DNA of 35,759 bases, from positions 1-35,759 of the forward strand of contig CAYVFC010000083.1 in the NCBI GenBank assembly GCA_964450715.1. Direction: 5' to 3'. The position numbers were made by a program, and so were the translations under genes. Position 1 is the stretch's first letter, and each line of letters begins with the position of its first letter. Of this stretch, positions 9,444-18,365 are shown in pieces. Below the pieces are notes generated by a model. That model was not told where the DNA came from. It saw nothing but the letters and a program-made list of their open reading frames with translations, and ran no database searches. Origin of the DNA: CAYVFC01 sp964450715 (GTDB taxonomy: Bacteria; Myxococcota_A; Polyangia; Polyangiales; JAFGIB01).

Positions 9444-9700
9444 TTATGTCGTCCCGATATATCCGTGGGCGATGACCGCCGCGGCGAAGTCGGCGTACAT
9501 GTCGGCCGGGGAGGTCCAGCTGCCGCCGTAGTACATATCGCGAAAACAAATGTCGGTCTTCTCGTAGACCGCTTCGCCGTCGACCCAGCCGCGGGGGAGA
9601 CCGACGTCATATATAGGCGCATATAGGCGCCGCGCTAAGACCGATTCCGGTTTCGCTGTAATTCTTGGTCCCCAACTCGACCTTTTGGTCGAACCCGGTT
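9444..9700 (-). pseudogene. 3' remnant of an unidentified gene, frameshifted by a 10-bp tandem duplication
   Basis: On the minus strand a coding-quality frame ends at the TAA at 9444, with residues such as GWVDGEAVYEKTD and YGGSWTSPADMYADFAAA. At 9611-9630 the 10-mer ATATAGGCGC occurs twice in tandem. Removing one copy joins this frame to the preceding one (ending KNYSETGIGLSAAPI) so that it reads on smoothly as ...SAAPIYDVGLPRG. This points to a gene inactivated by slippage. No family is recognised and the 5' end is lost. Most of the 558-bp stretch 9439-9996 is taken up by this remnant plus the regulatory elements listed next. Confidence 0.5.
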
Positions 9701-9718
9701 CGACCAAAAGGTCGAGTT
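9674..9718. promoter_or_regulatory. Perfect 22-bp inverted repeat: probable enhancer site for a sigma54 activator
   Basis: Two 22-base arms (9674-9695 and 9697-9718) are exact reverse complements around a single central base. Each arm contains its own 14-bp palindromic core, CGACCTTTTGGTCG or CGACCAAAAGGTCG, giving two stacked sites. The centre lies about 140 bp before the start site predicted from the -24/-12 promoter at 9809-9823, the usual distance for NtrC-type enhancer sites. Essentially the same element recurs at 19761-19803. Confidence 0.7.
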
Positions 9719-9808
9719 TCGCGACCTCACAGGGTACCGGTCGATCCGGAATATCTCGATAGAACTGTAAAACAGCCGTTCTTGCGCCCTTCGGCGATGT
9801 CCCTGATC

Positions 9809-9823
9809 TGGCACGGTTGGTGC
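9809..9823 (+). promoter_or_regulatory. Sigma54 (-24/-12) promoter for the 9997-17092 operon
   Basis: The sequence TGGCACGGTTGGTGC matches TGGCACG-N4-TTGC at all but one base, with exactly 10 bases between the invariant GG (9810-9811) and GC (9822-9823). Transcription should begin near 9835, leaving a leader of about 160 bases before the ATG at 9997. Confidence 0.7.
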
Positions 9824-9996
9824 TGAAACAACCCGGTTGATGCACCAGTCCGTCGACCCGTATCCGATCGCCCGGGATGCCCAGGTTTCGTCGAGCCGGG
9901 TTGATGCGCTTTACAAAAACCCCTGCTCGTTCGGCGAGCCGTACCGGATCTGTACGGCCGTCGTTCGGATTTATCTGTCGTCGAGGAGAGACCCCC

Positions 9997-11130
9997 ATGC
10001 ATAGATCACTTTTTTCCCTCGCGGTCATCGCGTCTGGCTTTTTCCTTGCGGGCTGCAGCAGCGGCGGCGACACCGTTGGTGGCGACGGCGCGATAACCTC
10101 CGGCGATGCCGCCACGGGAAGCGCGCCCGGAGAGGGGAGCGCTGACGGCGCGACTTTGGCAGCCGACGGGTCTGCCTCCTCCGCGGACGGAGCGTCGGGC
10201 GGCGGCTCCTCCGCCGTGATCGAGATAGACGGCTCCATCGTGGTCACCGGCTGGACCTCCGGCGACGGCGGCCTGGTGGTGGTGCGCGAGGGCGGCGTGG
10301 TGATCGAAGAAGAGGACGGCACCACCGTGGTCTGCTACGAGACCACCTGCGACGGCCGCTTGCTCGAGTGCGGCGACTGCATCGACAACGACGACGACGG
10401 CAAGGTCGACTGGCGCGACCGCGAATGCCTGGGGCCCTGCGACAACACCGAAGGGGCGGTGCTCATCTCCGGGGTGGGCGGGGTTACCGGCTCCACCTGT
10501 CACGTGGACTGCTACTTCGACTACGGCAACGGGCCGGGCACGGGCAGCGACGACTGCTGGTGGGACCACCGCTGCGATCCGCTCGAGCCCGAGGCCCCGA
10601 CGTGCGAGTACGACTCCCAGGGCACCAACAACCCGCGCATGTGTCCCGACGACCAGTCGGTGACCTGCTCGGATATCTGCATCCCCTATACGCCCAATGG
10701 TTGCGACTGCTTCGGCTGCTGCACCTTCCCCGAGCTCGCCGGTGCGGGCGAGGGCGGCGAGGACCTCTATGTCTGGATAGGCGCCAAGGACGATAGCCAC
10801 CGGGGCACCTGCACCTTTGACGACGTCATGGACCGCGAGAAGTGCCCGGCCTGCACCCCGGTTCCGGGCTGCCTCAACCAGTGCGGGCTCTGCGAGGTCT
10901 GCGTGGGCAAGCCGCTGCCCGATCCTTCCTGCTTTCGGGCACCCGATGGAGGCGTGCTCAACCCGGACGGCGGGACGGTGGAGGTGGACGGCGGCTCGGT
11001 GCCCGGCGGCGACTGGGTGGTCCCGGGGCAGTGCCCCGAGGGCCAGGTGCCCTGCGGGTTGCCCGGTCAGGCCATCTGCGACCCGGGATACTACTGCATC
11101 AGCGGGTGTTGCGTGGAAACCATCATCTAA
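9997..11130 (+). CDS. Cys-rich surface lipoprotein
   Basis: This is a 377-residue exported protein. The ATG at 9997 is chosen because GAGGAGAG precedes it and it begins a clean lipoprotein signal (MHRSLFSLAVIASGFFLAGC, lipidated Cys20); the frame extends upstream without such a signal. Residues 21-70 are a Gly/Ser/Ala/Asp spacer. The rest is very rich in Cys, with an acidic loop (CIDNDDDGKVDWRDREC) that looks like a metal-binding MopE/TSP3-type motif, and later CDCFGCC and CGLCEVC clusters. The paired Cys imply many disulphides outside the cytoplasm. No specific family is recognised. It is the first gene of a tight operon with the IPT/TIG-kelch protein (13 bp gap with a strong ribosome site) and an outer-membrane barrel, and it lies behind a sigma54 promoter, so the three products probably act together at the cell surface. 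Confidence 0.85.
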   Translation: MHRSLFSLAVIASGFFLAGCSSGGDTVGGDGAITSGDAATGSAPGEGSADGATLAADGSASSADGASGGGSSAVIEIDGSIVVTGWTSGDGGLVVVREGGVVIEEEDGTTVVCYETTCDGRLLECGDCIDNDDDGKVDWRDRECLGPCDNTEGAVLISGVGGVTGSTCHVDCYFDYGNGPGTGSDDCWWDHRCDPLEPEAPTCEYDSQGTNNPRMCPDDQSVTCSDICIPYTPNGCDCFGCCTFPELAGAGEGGEDLYVWIGAKDDSHRGTCTFDDVMDREKCPACTPVPGCLNQCGLCEVCVGKPLPDPSCFRAPDGGVLNPDGGTVEVDGGSVPGGDWVVPGQCPEGQVPCGLPGQAICDPGYYCISGCCVETII

Positions 11131-11143
11131 GAGGAGGAATGAA

Positions 11144-14100
11144 ATGAAAGGATACAGCAAGCAAATGGATGCGGGGGTAAACCGCGGTGCTCGCGCCGCG
11201 CTCTCGTCGGTTGCGCGGTATTCGCTACTCCTTTTGATGATCGCCGGGCTGTACTGCTGCAGCGAAGCCGTGGCCGGCCCTGATCCCTCCTTGGGAACGG
11301 AAGCGGACGGCGAGGGGGCCACGGCAATGCTGGACCCGGGCATCGTCTGTCGCGCCCAGCTCTCCACCGAGGTGAGCATCGCCGGGGAGGGCTTTTCGCC
11401 CATGCCGGTGGACATACCCGATGATCCCAGGGCGGCGCTTCCCGACATCACCCTGGTCCGCTCGCTCGACCTGGACGGCGGCGCGGTCTCGGATCCGGAA
11501 CGGGTGTTGTACAGCGGAGAGCCGGTAGCGGACCCGAGCAACGCCTTTGCCGAGGACGGGACCACCCCGCTGCTGAAGTGGCAGAGCCAACAGAGCATGA
11601 GCTTCGTAGTCAACCCGCAGCTCACCCTGGCCGACGGCAGCACGGGGATGCTGGCCGAGGGGATATACGATGTAGAGGTGAGCAACCCCAACGGCAGCAG
11701 CGCGCACTCCGCCGGCACGCTGGCCGTTGTGGACCGACCCGTGCTGAATCCGGTCACTCCGGGCATCGTCTGCCTGGAGCAGGGGCAGCGCACCATCGAA
11801 CTGTCGGGGACCACCTTTCTCCGGGTGGACGACCGGGAGGCCGCCCTGCGTATCGAGGGCGTCGACGGCGAGCTCGACCTGGAGCTGGGCGACTGCTCGA
11901 AGATCGAGATGGGTACCCTGGACGCCGAGCGCTGCCAGAGCGCGACCGCGCTGCTGGCGCAGGGACAGGTGGCGGCCGGGCTGCCGCTGCTGACCATCCA
12001 GAATCCCGAAACCGCCGCCTGCCAGAGCGAGGAGCAGGTACACCTGAGGGTGGTGCCCGCGCCCAGCGTGACGCGGGTAGTGCCGGCCCTGGCCTGCGTA
12101 CAGCAGCAACAGCGCGTGCTGGTGGTCGAGGGCGAAGGTTTTCTGCGCATCGACGGCGCGGCTCCCACGGTGGTGGTGGGAGAGCTTACCCTGAGCGGAG
12201 ATACGCTGGGCGGCTGCGAGAGCCTGCCCACCGAGGGGCACGGGGTGGAAAGCTGCACCTCCATCACCCTGACCGTGGAGGTCGACGCCCTGCCGGCGGG
12301 TCTGCACTCCGTATCCGTCACCAATCCCGACCCGGCCGGTTGCCAGGGCACGGCCGAGGGCGCCGTGCGCATCGTTCCGGAGCCCACCATCGACCAGGTG
12401 AGCCCGGCGCTGGTCTGCCTGGAGCAGGCCGACCGGGTGGTGCGCATCGACGGCAGCGACTTCTTGATCGTGGATGGCGTACTGCCCGCGGTGCAAATCG
12501 GCGAGCAAGCGCTGGACCCGAGCAACCTCGAGCTCGACGGTTGCGAGGAGCTGGAGGTTCCCGGAATGGTCGTGCAGGCTTGCAGCGAAATCTCCCTCAC
12601 CCTCGAACAGGCCAGCCTGGAAGACGGGCTGTACGACATCACGGTGACCAACCCGGATCCGGCCGGGTGCGAGAACCAGGCCGCGGGCTCGCTCAGAGTG
12701 GTGGTGGAGCCCCGGGTCGAGCAGGTGCAACCCGTGATGCTCTGCCTAGAGCAGGACGACCGGCAGCTCAACGTGGACGGCAGCGATTTCCTGGTGGTGG
12801 ACGGAGAGCCTCCGGCCGTGCTGCTGGGCGACACCGCGATCGACGCGGACGGCGTACAGGCAGAGGGCTGCGAGACGCTGCAGGTCGCGGGTCTCGAGGT
12901 AGAACGGTGCGACGCGTTGGTGGTGACCATCCCAGGCGGCGCGCTTCAAACCGGCGCGCACGACGTGACCGTGACCAACCCGGATCCGGCCGGGTGCGAG
13001 GACACGGTCGAGGACGCTTTCCTGGTCATCCAGGGGCCAGAGGTCACCGCCGTCGTACCGGCGCTGGTCTGCACGGATGATGGCTCGCGGCAGCTGGAGA
13101 TCACCGGAATCCGGTTCCTGAAGATCGGCGACGACCTGCCCGCGGTGACCCTGGACGGCACGGCGGCCACGGTGGACAACATCGACGACTGCGAGGCCAT
13201 GACGGTCGAGGGATTGACCGTGCAACAGTGCGAGACCCTGAGCGTGACGGTCGCGCAGGGAGCGCTGAGCGCGGGCAGGCCCGCGGTCGCGGTCACCAAC
13301 CCGGATCCGGCCGGGTGCACGGCGACCAGCAGCGAGGTGCTGACGGTTCCGCCGGTAGTGAACATGGCCTCGGTCACCCCGGGCAACATCTGCGTTTCCG
13401 AGGGCGATACGCAGATCACCATCAGCGGCTCGGGATTTTTGGCTGTGGACAGCAGCGACTTCACGCTGCAGATCGACGGCTCGGTGGTGGTCCCGGACGA
13501 CACCGCTTCCTGCACGGCGCTCACCGTAGAGGGCATGACGGTGCAGACCTGCAACGCGATCATGGCCACCGTCTCGCCGAGCGCGCTGGGCGTGGGAGCG
13601 GTGCCGCTGGCCGTCACCAACCCGGCGCCGAGCGAATGCGCCGACGCGTCGAGCGATCTGTTGCGCATCGTGCAGCCGGCCGAGGTGACCGGGGTCACGC
13701 CGGGCAACGTGTGCAGCGACGTGCCGACCACCATCACCATCACCGGCACCGACTTCGCGCCGGGCGCCATCGTGACCATAGGCGAGGTGAGCGCCGACGA
13801 GGTGGTGTTCACGAGCAGCACCGAGCTACAGGCCATCTTCAGCGGGGGACTGCCCGCGGGCGTGCAGGACGTGACCGTGCAGAACGGGTTGGGCTGCAGC
13901 GACACCCTGGTCTCGGCCCTGGTGGTCGACCCCACGCCCATCGTCTTCTTCGTGGACCCGCCGGTCATCTACAACGACGTCAGCATCCAGGCCACCATCT
14001 TCACCACCGGCCTGGCCGCGCTGGCCGACACGGTAGAGCTGGTCGACGAGCAGGGCACGGCTACCCTGCTCGACTTCTCCAGCCCGACCCGTTTCAACCG

Positions 14101-16321
14101 CATCCTGGCCACCATCCCCGGGGACGAGACCTTTGCCCCGGGCGACTACCAGGTGCGGGTGACCAGCGACGTGGGCTGCGTGGGGGGGCTGCCCGGCGCG
14201 GTCACCATCACCGACACCCTTACCTTAGGAGAGCTGACGATCGATCCGGCCTTTGCCTCGCCCAGCCGGCCGACCGCGGTCACCGTGACCGTGGACACGG
14301 ACAGCGGCACGGACGAGGGATTCGAGTCGATTCCGCGCGTGTATCTCAACCCGGCCGATGCCGACAGCGACAGCACGGCCACCGCGCTCAGCGCCGTGGT
14401 CATGCTGGACGAGAACACGCTGACCGCGGTGGTACCCGAGGGCCTGGAAGCGGGGACCTACGACCTGATCGTGGTCAACCCCTCGGGAGAGGTGGGGGTA
14501 GCGCTGGCCGCCGTCACGGTGACCGTGGCCGAGCCCCCGGTGATCCTTTCGGTGCTTCCGGCCTCGCTGCTGCACAACGAGGTGGACCAGACCGTGGTCA
14601 TCTACGGAGAGAACTTCGATCCGGATGGCGTCGAGCTCATCTGCACCGGCCTGAGCAGCTCGATCGTCGGGGACAACCTCAACGTCATCGACAGCCAGAC
14701 GGTGGAAGCCGACTTCGACATCCTCGATAGCGAGCTGGAAAAGGGCGACATCTGCCTGGTGGTGCTCACCAACCTGGACGGCTCCAGCTTCGCCTACTCG
14801 GCCATCTCCATCCGCAACAACACCGAGAACATGGACGCCGGGTCGCTGGCCAACGACATGGTGCTGGCCCGCCGGGCGCTGAGCCTGATCGCGGCCCGGC
14901 CCACGCCCTCCAGCCGCTACCTGTACGCCATCGGCGGCGACGACGGGGTCAGCGACGAGCCGCGCCAGGTGGGCACGGTGCTGAGCAGCGTGGAGAGCGC
15001 GTCGGTCGACGTCTACGGCGAGCAGGGGGACTGGGCGCTACAGCGCAACAGCCTGCCCGCGCCCCGCACCTGGGCAGGAGCCGCGCTGATCGGTCGCTTC
15101 ATCTATCTGACGGGCGGACGGGACAGCGATGCGGCCACGGACGCGGCCACCAACACGCTGCTGCGCAGCGAGGTGCTCGACCCGCTGGTCGGGCCCGAGA
15201 TCCTGGATCTGGACGCCTATCTGGGGGAAGACGGCACCGGGCTCGAGGGCGGGATGTGGTTCTACCGCGTGGCGGCCACCTATCCCACCGACGACCCCAA
15301 CAACCCGGGCGGCGAGTCGGTCGCGGGCGAGACGCTGACCGTGCAGCTTCCCATCAATCCCAACCGCATCGAGCTCGAGCTCACCTGGGAGCCGGTGGAT
15401 GGAGCCAACGGTTATCGAGTCTATCGCTCGCCCCTGGTGGACGGCAGCGTCGACGACCTGGAGCTGCTTACCGAGATCACCTGCGGGCCGACCGCGCTCT
15501 GCGACTGCAGCGCCGAGCCGGAAAAGTGCCGCTACCTCGATAACGGCCTGGTCGATACCACGCCCGACACCTCGCCCTTGCCCCCGGGCTCGCTAGGCGT
15601 CTGGCACGAGGTGGCGGGCTCACCGCTCAACACCCGGCGCGAGGCGCACGCCACGGTGGCCGCGCCGGATCTCGGCACCCCCGAGGACGACTGGTTCCTC
15701 TACGCCTTTGGCGGGCGGGACGAGACCGGCACCTATCTCGACACCTACGAGTACGCCAAGGTGACCATCAACGGGGACGGGACGCAGAGCGTGTCGACCT
15801 GGACCTTGATAGACGGCTCGGGCGCGCCCTCGGTGCTCACCGAGCCGCGCGCCGAGCTGGGCGCCTGGGCGCTGACGTCGGAGGACGGAGTGCTGATCGG
15901 CGAGGACGAGGTCCTGATCTACATCGGAGCGGGACGCGAGGCGGACGACTCGCTGACCCGAACCATGGACGCCAACTTCATGCAGTCGGGCGGCGACCTG
16001 GGCGATCTGATCGACTCCATGCACACCAACGACTTCCCGCAGCCGCACGCGGGCTACGGTTCGGGCAACGCCAATAACAAGCTGATCATGTTCGGCGGGC
16101 AGCTCGGCCTGCCGGACGCCGGCGGCATGAGCTCTCCGCTCTGCGTATCGCCGCCCGATTGCCTGCCGGAGCTGCAGCAGAGCTGGAACGCGCTGGGGCC
16201 GGGCAACAACACGCAGCAGCGCATCTACCTGGGGATGGCCCAGGAGAGCGCCTTCTTCTTCCTGGCGGGCGGGCACGACGGTACCAGCGCGCTCAGGTCT
16301 ACCGAGCAGACGGTACAGTAG
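11144..16321 (+). CDS. Large secreted IPT/TIG-repeat and kelch-repeat protein
   Basis: This is a 1725-residue exported protein. GAGGAGG precedes the ATG at 11144; an overlapping out-of-frame ATG at 11139 is ignored. A hydrophobic signal (about 20-42, ending LYCCSEAVAG) leads into about 11 IPT/TIG-like immunoglobulin-fold repeats (about 60-1230). Repeats 2-7 have a period near 108 residues, open with a VxPxxxC motif, carry a second Cys pair and several end in VTNPDPAGC. A segment around 1345-1470 looks fibronectin-III-like (LTWEPVDGANGYRVYRSP). Kelch-type beta-propeller blades (YAIGGDDG, YLTGGRD, YAFGGRD, IMFGGQ, FLAGGHDG) surround it and run to the C-terminus. IPT/TIG and kelch domains are binding modules, so adhesion or carbohydrate/protein binding is likely. 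The stop codon overlaps the ribosome site of the next gene. Confidence 0.88.
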   Translation: MKGYSKQMDAGVNRGARAALSSVARYSLLLLMIAGLYCCSEAVAGPDPSLGTEADGEGATAMLDPGIVCRAQLSTEVSIAGEGFSPMPVDIPDDPRAALPDITLVRSLDLDGGAVSDPERVLYSGEPVADPSNAFAEDGTTPLLKWQSQQSMSFVVNPQLTLADGSTGMLAEGIYDVEVSNPNGSSAHSAGTLAVVDRPVLNPVTPGIVCLEQGQRTIELSGTTFLRVDDREAALRIEGVDGELDLELGDCSKIEMGTLDAERCQSATALLAQGQVAAGLPLLTIQNPETAACQSEEQVHLRVVPAPSVTRVVPALACVQQQQRVLVVEGEGFLRIDGAAPTVVVGELTLSGDTLGGCESLPTEGHGVESCTSITLTVEVDALPAGLHSVSVTNPDPAGCQGTAEGAVRIVPEPTIDQVSPALVCLEQADRVVRIDGSDFLIVDGVLPAVQIGEQALDPSNLELDGCEELEVPGMVVQACSEISLTLEQASLEDGLYDITVTNPDPAGCENQAAGSLRVVVEPRVEQVQPVMLCLEQDDRQLNVDGSDFLVVDGEPPAVLLGDTAIDADGVQAEGCETLQVAGLEVERCDALVVTIPGGALQTGAHDVTVTNPDPAGCEDTVEDAFLVIQGPEVTAVVPALVCTDDGSRQLEITGIRFLKIGDDLPAVTLDGTAATVDNIDDCEAMTVEGLTVQQCETLSVTVAQGALSAGRPAVAVTNPDPAGCTATSSEVLTVPPVVNMASVTPGNICVSEGDTQITISGSGFLAVDSSDFTLQIDGSVVVPDDTASCTALTVEGMTVQTCNAIMATVSPSALGVGAVPLAVTNPAPSECADASSDLLRIVQPAEVTGVTPGNVCSDVPTTITITGTDFAPGAIVTIGEVSADEVVFTSSTELQAIFSGGLPAGVQDVTVQNGLGCSDTLVSALVVDPTPIVFFVDPPVIYNDVSIQATIFTTGLAALADTVELVDEQGTATLLDFSSPTRFNRILATIPGDETFAPGDYQVRVTSDVGCVGGLPGAVTITDTLTLGELTIDPAFASPSRPTAVTVTVDTDSGTDEGFESIPRVYLNPADADSDSTATALSAVVMLDENTLTAVVPEGLEAGTYDLIVVNPSGEVGVALAAVTVTVAEPPVILSVLPASLLHNEVDQTVVIYGENFDPDGVELICTGLSSSIVGDNLNVIDSQTVEADFDILDSELEKGDICLVVLTNLDGSSFAYSAISIRNNTENMDAGSLANDMVLARRALSLIAARPTPSSRYLYAIGGDDGVSDEPRQVGTVLSSVESASVDVYGEQGDWALQRNSLPAPRTWAGAALIGRFIYLTGGRDSDAATDAATNTLLRSEVLDPLVGPEILDLDAYLGEDGTGLEGGMWFYRVAATYPTDDPNNPGGESVAGETLTVQLPINPNRIELELTWEPVDGANGYRVYRSPLVDGSVDDLELLTEITCGPTALCDCSAEPEKCRYLDNGLVDTTPDTSPLPPGSLGVWHEVAGSPLNTRREAHATVAAPDLGTPEDDWFLYAFGGRDETGTYLDTYEYAKVTINGDGTQSVSTWTLIDGSGAPSVLTEPRAELGAWALTSEDGVLIGEDEVLIYIGAGREADDSLTRTMDANFMQSGGDLGDLIDSMHTNDFPQPHAGYGSGNANNKLIMFGGQLGLPDAGGMSSPLCVSPPDCLPELQQSWNALGPGNNTQQRIYLGMAQESAFFFLAGGHDGTSALRSTEQTVQ

Positions 16322-16330
16322 GAGGAACCG

Positions 16331-17092
16331 ATGACGAACATGATACGATATATCCTGGCTATTTTCATGATTGCGTCGCTGGTGCCGTCTGCTGCGGCCC
16401 AGGCTGGCGACGATACACCGGGTGGCGAAGAGGGCTCGGCGGCTGCCGAGCTGGACTCGCTCCCCGACGACATGCTCGAGGACGACCCGGACCAGGGAAA
16501 GACCGATCCGCTCGAGGAGCGGGCCAATATCGGGCTGGTGGCAGGGCTGAAGCTGGGCGCCGGATTCAGCCAGCCCTTCAGCGAGCTCGGGTCCTGCTTG
16601 GTCACCGAGCTGGAGCTGGGCTATATGCTGCCCCTGCCCGACCCCGTGGGCCGCAGCCTGCAGCTTTTCGCGACCCTGCACTACGCGCAGCCCTCGGTCG
16701 AGGGCGAGATCGAGCAGGCAGACCCGCGCCTGCCGGACGACGGCATCATGAAGTACGACATCACCCAGCAGCAGCTGGTCGTCACCCCGGGAGTGCTCTA
16801 CCGCCTGCCGGTGGGAGGCGAGCTGCTGCGGCCCTACGCCGCGATCGGCGCCCGCATCTACATGATGCGAACCCTGATCGAGGCCGAGGCCGCGGGCGAG
16901 AGCTTCGGCGACAACGAGGAGACCGCCACCTCGGTCGGGTTCTACGGCGCGCTGGGTTGCGACATCTTCCTGGGGCCGGGCGCGGTGCTGGCCGAGCTGC
17001 AGATAGCCTACGCCGGGCTGGACGGCTACGTGATGCGAAACACCAACGTGGGCGCGCTCAACCTGGCGGTGGGCTACCGGTTGATGCTGTAA
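16331..17092 (+). CDS. Outer-membrane beta-barrel protein (last gene of the 9997 operon)
   Basis: This is a 253-residue exported protein. The start is fixed by TAGGAGGAACCG directly before the ATG, where TAG is the upstream stop. A signal peptide (about 1-25, ending AAAQA) is followed by a short acidic, disordered segment (about 26-62) and then amphipathic strands with turn Gly/Pro/Asp (for example GYMLPLPDPVG, YRLPVGGELLRPYAAIGARIY) up to the terminal VGYRLML. The pattern fits an 8-10-strand OmpA/OmpW-sized barrel. No pore-specific motif is visible. Tight coupling to the IPT/TIG-kelch gene suggests that it anchors, exports or displays that protein, but this is inference. Confidence 0.8.
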   Translation: MTNMIRYILAIFMIASLVPSAAAQAGDDTPGGEEGSAAAELDSLPDDMLEDDPDQGKTDPLEERANIGLVAGLKLGAGFSQPFSELGSCLVTELELGYMLPLPDPVGRSLQLFATLHYAQPSVEGEIEQADPRLPDDGIMKYDITQQQLVVTPGVLYRLPVGGELLRPYAAIGARIYMMRTLIEAEAAGESFGDNEETATSVGFYGALGCDIFLGPGAVLAELQIAYAGLDGYVMRNTNVGALNLAVGYRLML

Positions 17093-17110
17093 CCCCTCGC
17101 GTACCAGTTC

Positions 17111-17218
17111 GGGGCGGGCGCAAGGCCCGCCCCTACGACTCTCGCTTCAGCCGTTCGTAGGGGAGGGGCTTGCCCCCTCCTCTGCCGGTTCAGGTCGGGC
17201 GCAAGGCCCGCCCCTACG
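17111..17218. repeat. Three GC-rich hairpin repeats between convergent operons
   Basis: Unit 1 (17111-17137) has arms GGGGCGGGC and GCCCGCCCC around GCAAG and ends in CTACG. Unit 2 (17156-17182) is a diverged copy in reverse orientation (GGGGCTTGCCCC core). Unit 3 (17194-17218) repeats GGGCGCAAGGCCCGCCC and CTACG. They lie exactly between the two converging operons, so they could act as a two-way transcription barrier. No T-run follows any hairpin, so classical intrinsic termination is not supported. They look like a REP-type family. Confidence 0.75.
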
Positions 17219-17234
17219 GGGATGGACGATTGCC

Positions 17235-18356
17235 TCAGAAGGCGCCCCAGAGAGTCAGCGATCCGACATGCCCATCGGTGTCGTACAGATACCAGTTAGA
17301 CCACTGCCGCGTGTAGCCGTACTCGAGATCGAATCCCAGCTCGATACCGCCCGCGCCCTGCTCTTCGTCGCCCCCGACGAAGAAGACCTGGCCTAGGTAG
17401 ACGGAAGGGGTGAGCAGTAGATCGCGGCGGTCCTCGTCCATCAGGCGCCCCTCGTCCTGGATCACCCATCCCGCGTAGCGGCGCTCGCGCAGGGATACGC
17501 CGGCTTCCAGGGTGGTGGCGCTTCCGATGACCTGCTTGAAAAAGAGCGAGGCGCTGTGGCCGGAAAAGAGAAAATCGTGATCCAGGTAGGAGAACTGAAG
17601 CTGGTTGCTCTTTCGCACCAGAAGGCCGCTATCGCCGATAGCGTGCAGGTAGGCGTAGTCGAGACGCAGGCCGGCCTGTTCCCACAACCCCTGTCCGATG
17701 CGCAGCCCGGCCTCGATCTGCTGGTCGCTGTCGTCCTGGGTGACGGCGCGCTGCTGGTTCGGATAGTAACGAAAGCCGTAGCCGACCCCCGGCGAAAGGG
17801 TGGTCCGGCCGGGTAGGGAAAAGGTCAGCCCGCCCCGGCCCCAGGCATCCAACGAGTTTGAGGGCCTGTCGTCGTAGAAGAGGCGATAGGAGCAACTGGC
17901 CGAAAGCCTCCAGCGAAACCAGTGAATCGGCTCCATCTCCACCCCGAGCAGCAGGGTGGGCCGGACCAGGTTCAGCGCCGCGAACTCGGGCTGGTTGCGC
18001 ACGGTCTCGGCGGTGACCTCGGCCACGAATTCGTTCTCGCCCTCCGCCCCCCAGGCCGGGTTGGCGAAAAGGTACAGCTCGTGCCGGTGGGAGAGCAGCT
18101 CGGCGTGCTGGGTGTAGGCGTACAGCTCGCCGTTATATCCGGTCGACCAGATGCGCGCGAAGTCGTAACCGAGCTCGGCCCGCGGAATCAGCGCCAGGTC
18201 CCACTCTTTCGACTCGTCGCTGAATACGTTGCTGAAAGCCGAGGTCCTGAGCCCGGCGTTCGCCACCACCTCGCCGGCCAGGACCGGACCCGGCCGGAGC
18301 AGCAAGGCGAGGGCGACGAGCAGAGCTGGAAACAACGCGCGAAAACCCGTGTTCAA
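17235..18356 (-). CDS. Outer-membrane beta-barrel protein (last gene of the 19620 operon)
   Basis: This is a 373-residue exported protein. The start is TTG at 18356. TAAGGATA, which includes the upstream gene's stop codon, lies just before it, so translation is coupled. The signal peptide ends near PVLAG (about 28). The rest is a run of alternating-hydrophobic strands rich in Tyr/Trp/Arg with Gly/Asp turns and a C-terminal TLWGAF, the terminal Phe typical of barrels inserted by the Bam machinery. About 16-18 strands would fit the length. No TonB box or porin signature is seen. It follows two low-complexity calcium-loop proteins and may be their outer-membrane partner. The other sigma54-controlled operon (9997-17092) also ends with a barrel gene. 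Confidence 0.82.
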   Translation of the reverse strand: MNTGFRALFPALLVALALLLRPGPVLAGEVVANAGLRTSAFSNVFSDESKEWDLALIPRAELGYDFARIWSTGYNGELYAYTQHAELLSHRHELYLFANPAWGAEGENEFVAEVTAETVRNQPEFAALNLVRPTLLLGVEMEPIHWFRWRLSASCSYRLFYDDRPSNSLDAWGRGGLTFSLPGRTTLSPGVGYGFRYYPNQQRAVTQDDSDQQIEAGLRIGQGLWEQAGLRLDYAYLHAIGDSGLLVRKSNQLQFSYLDHDFLFSGHSASLFFKQVIGSATTLEAGVSLRERRYAGWVIQDEGRLMDEDRRDLLLTPSVYLGQVFFVGGDEEQGAGGIELGFDLEYGYTRQWSNWYLYDTDGHVGSLTLWGAF

Positions 18357-18365
18357 GCGGTATCC

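Noticed and set aside
10006..12930. A 974-codon minus-strand open frame opposite the Cys-rich lipoprotein and IPT/TIG genes
   Set aside because: The composition is Ser/Thr/Pro/Ala noise, and the opposite strand has signal peptides, ribosome sites and domain motifs in tightly spaced genes.
17111..17218. Intrinsic terminators at the GC-rich hairpins
   Set aside because: No T-run follows any of the stems on either strand, so only a weaker barrier or REP role is kept.
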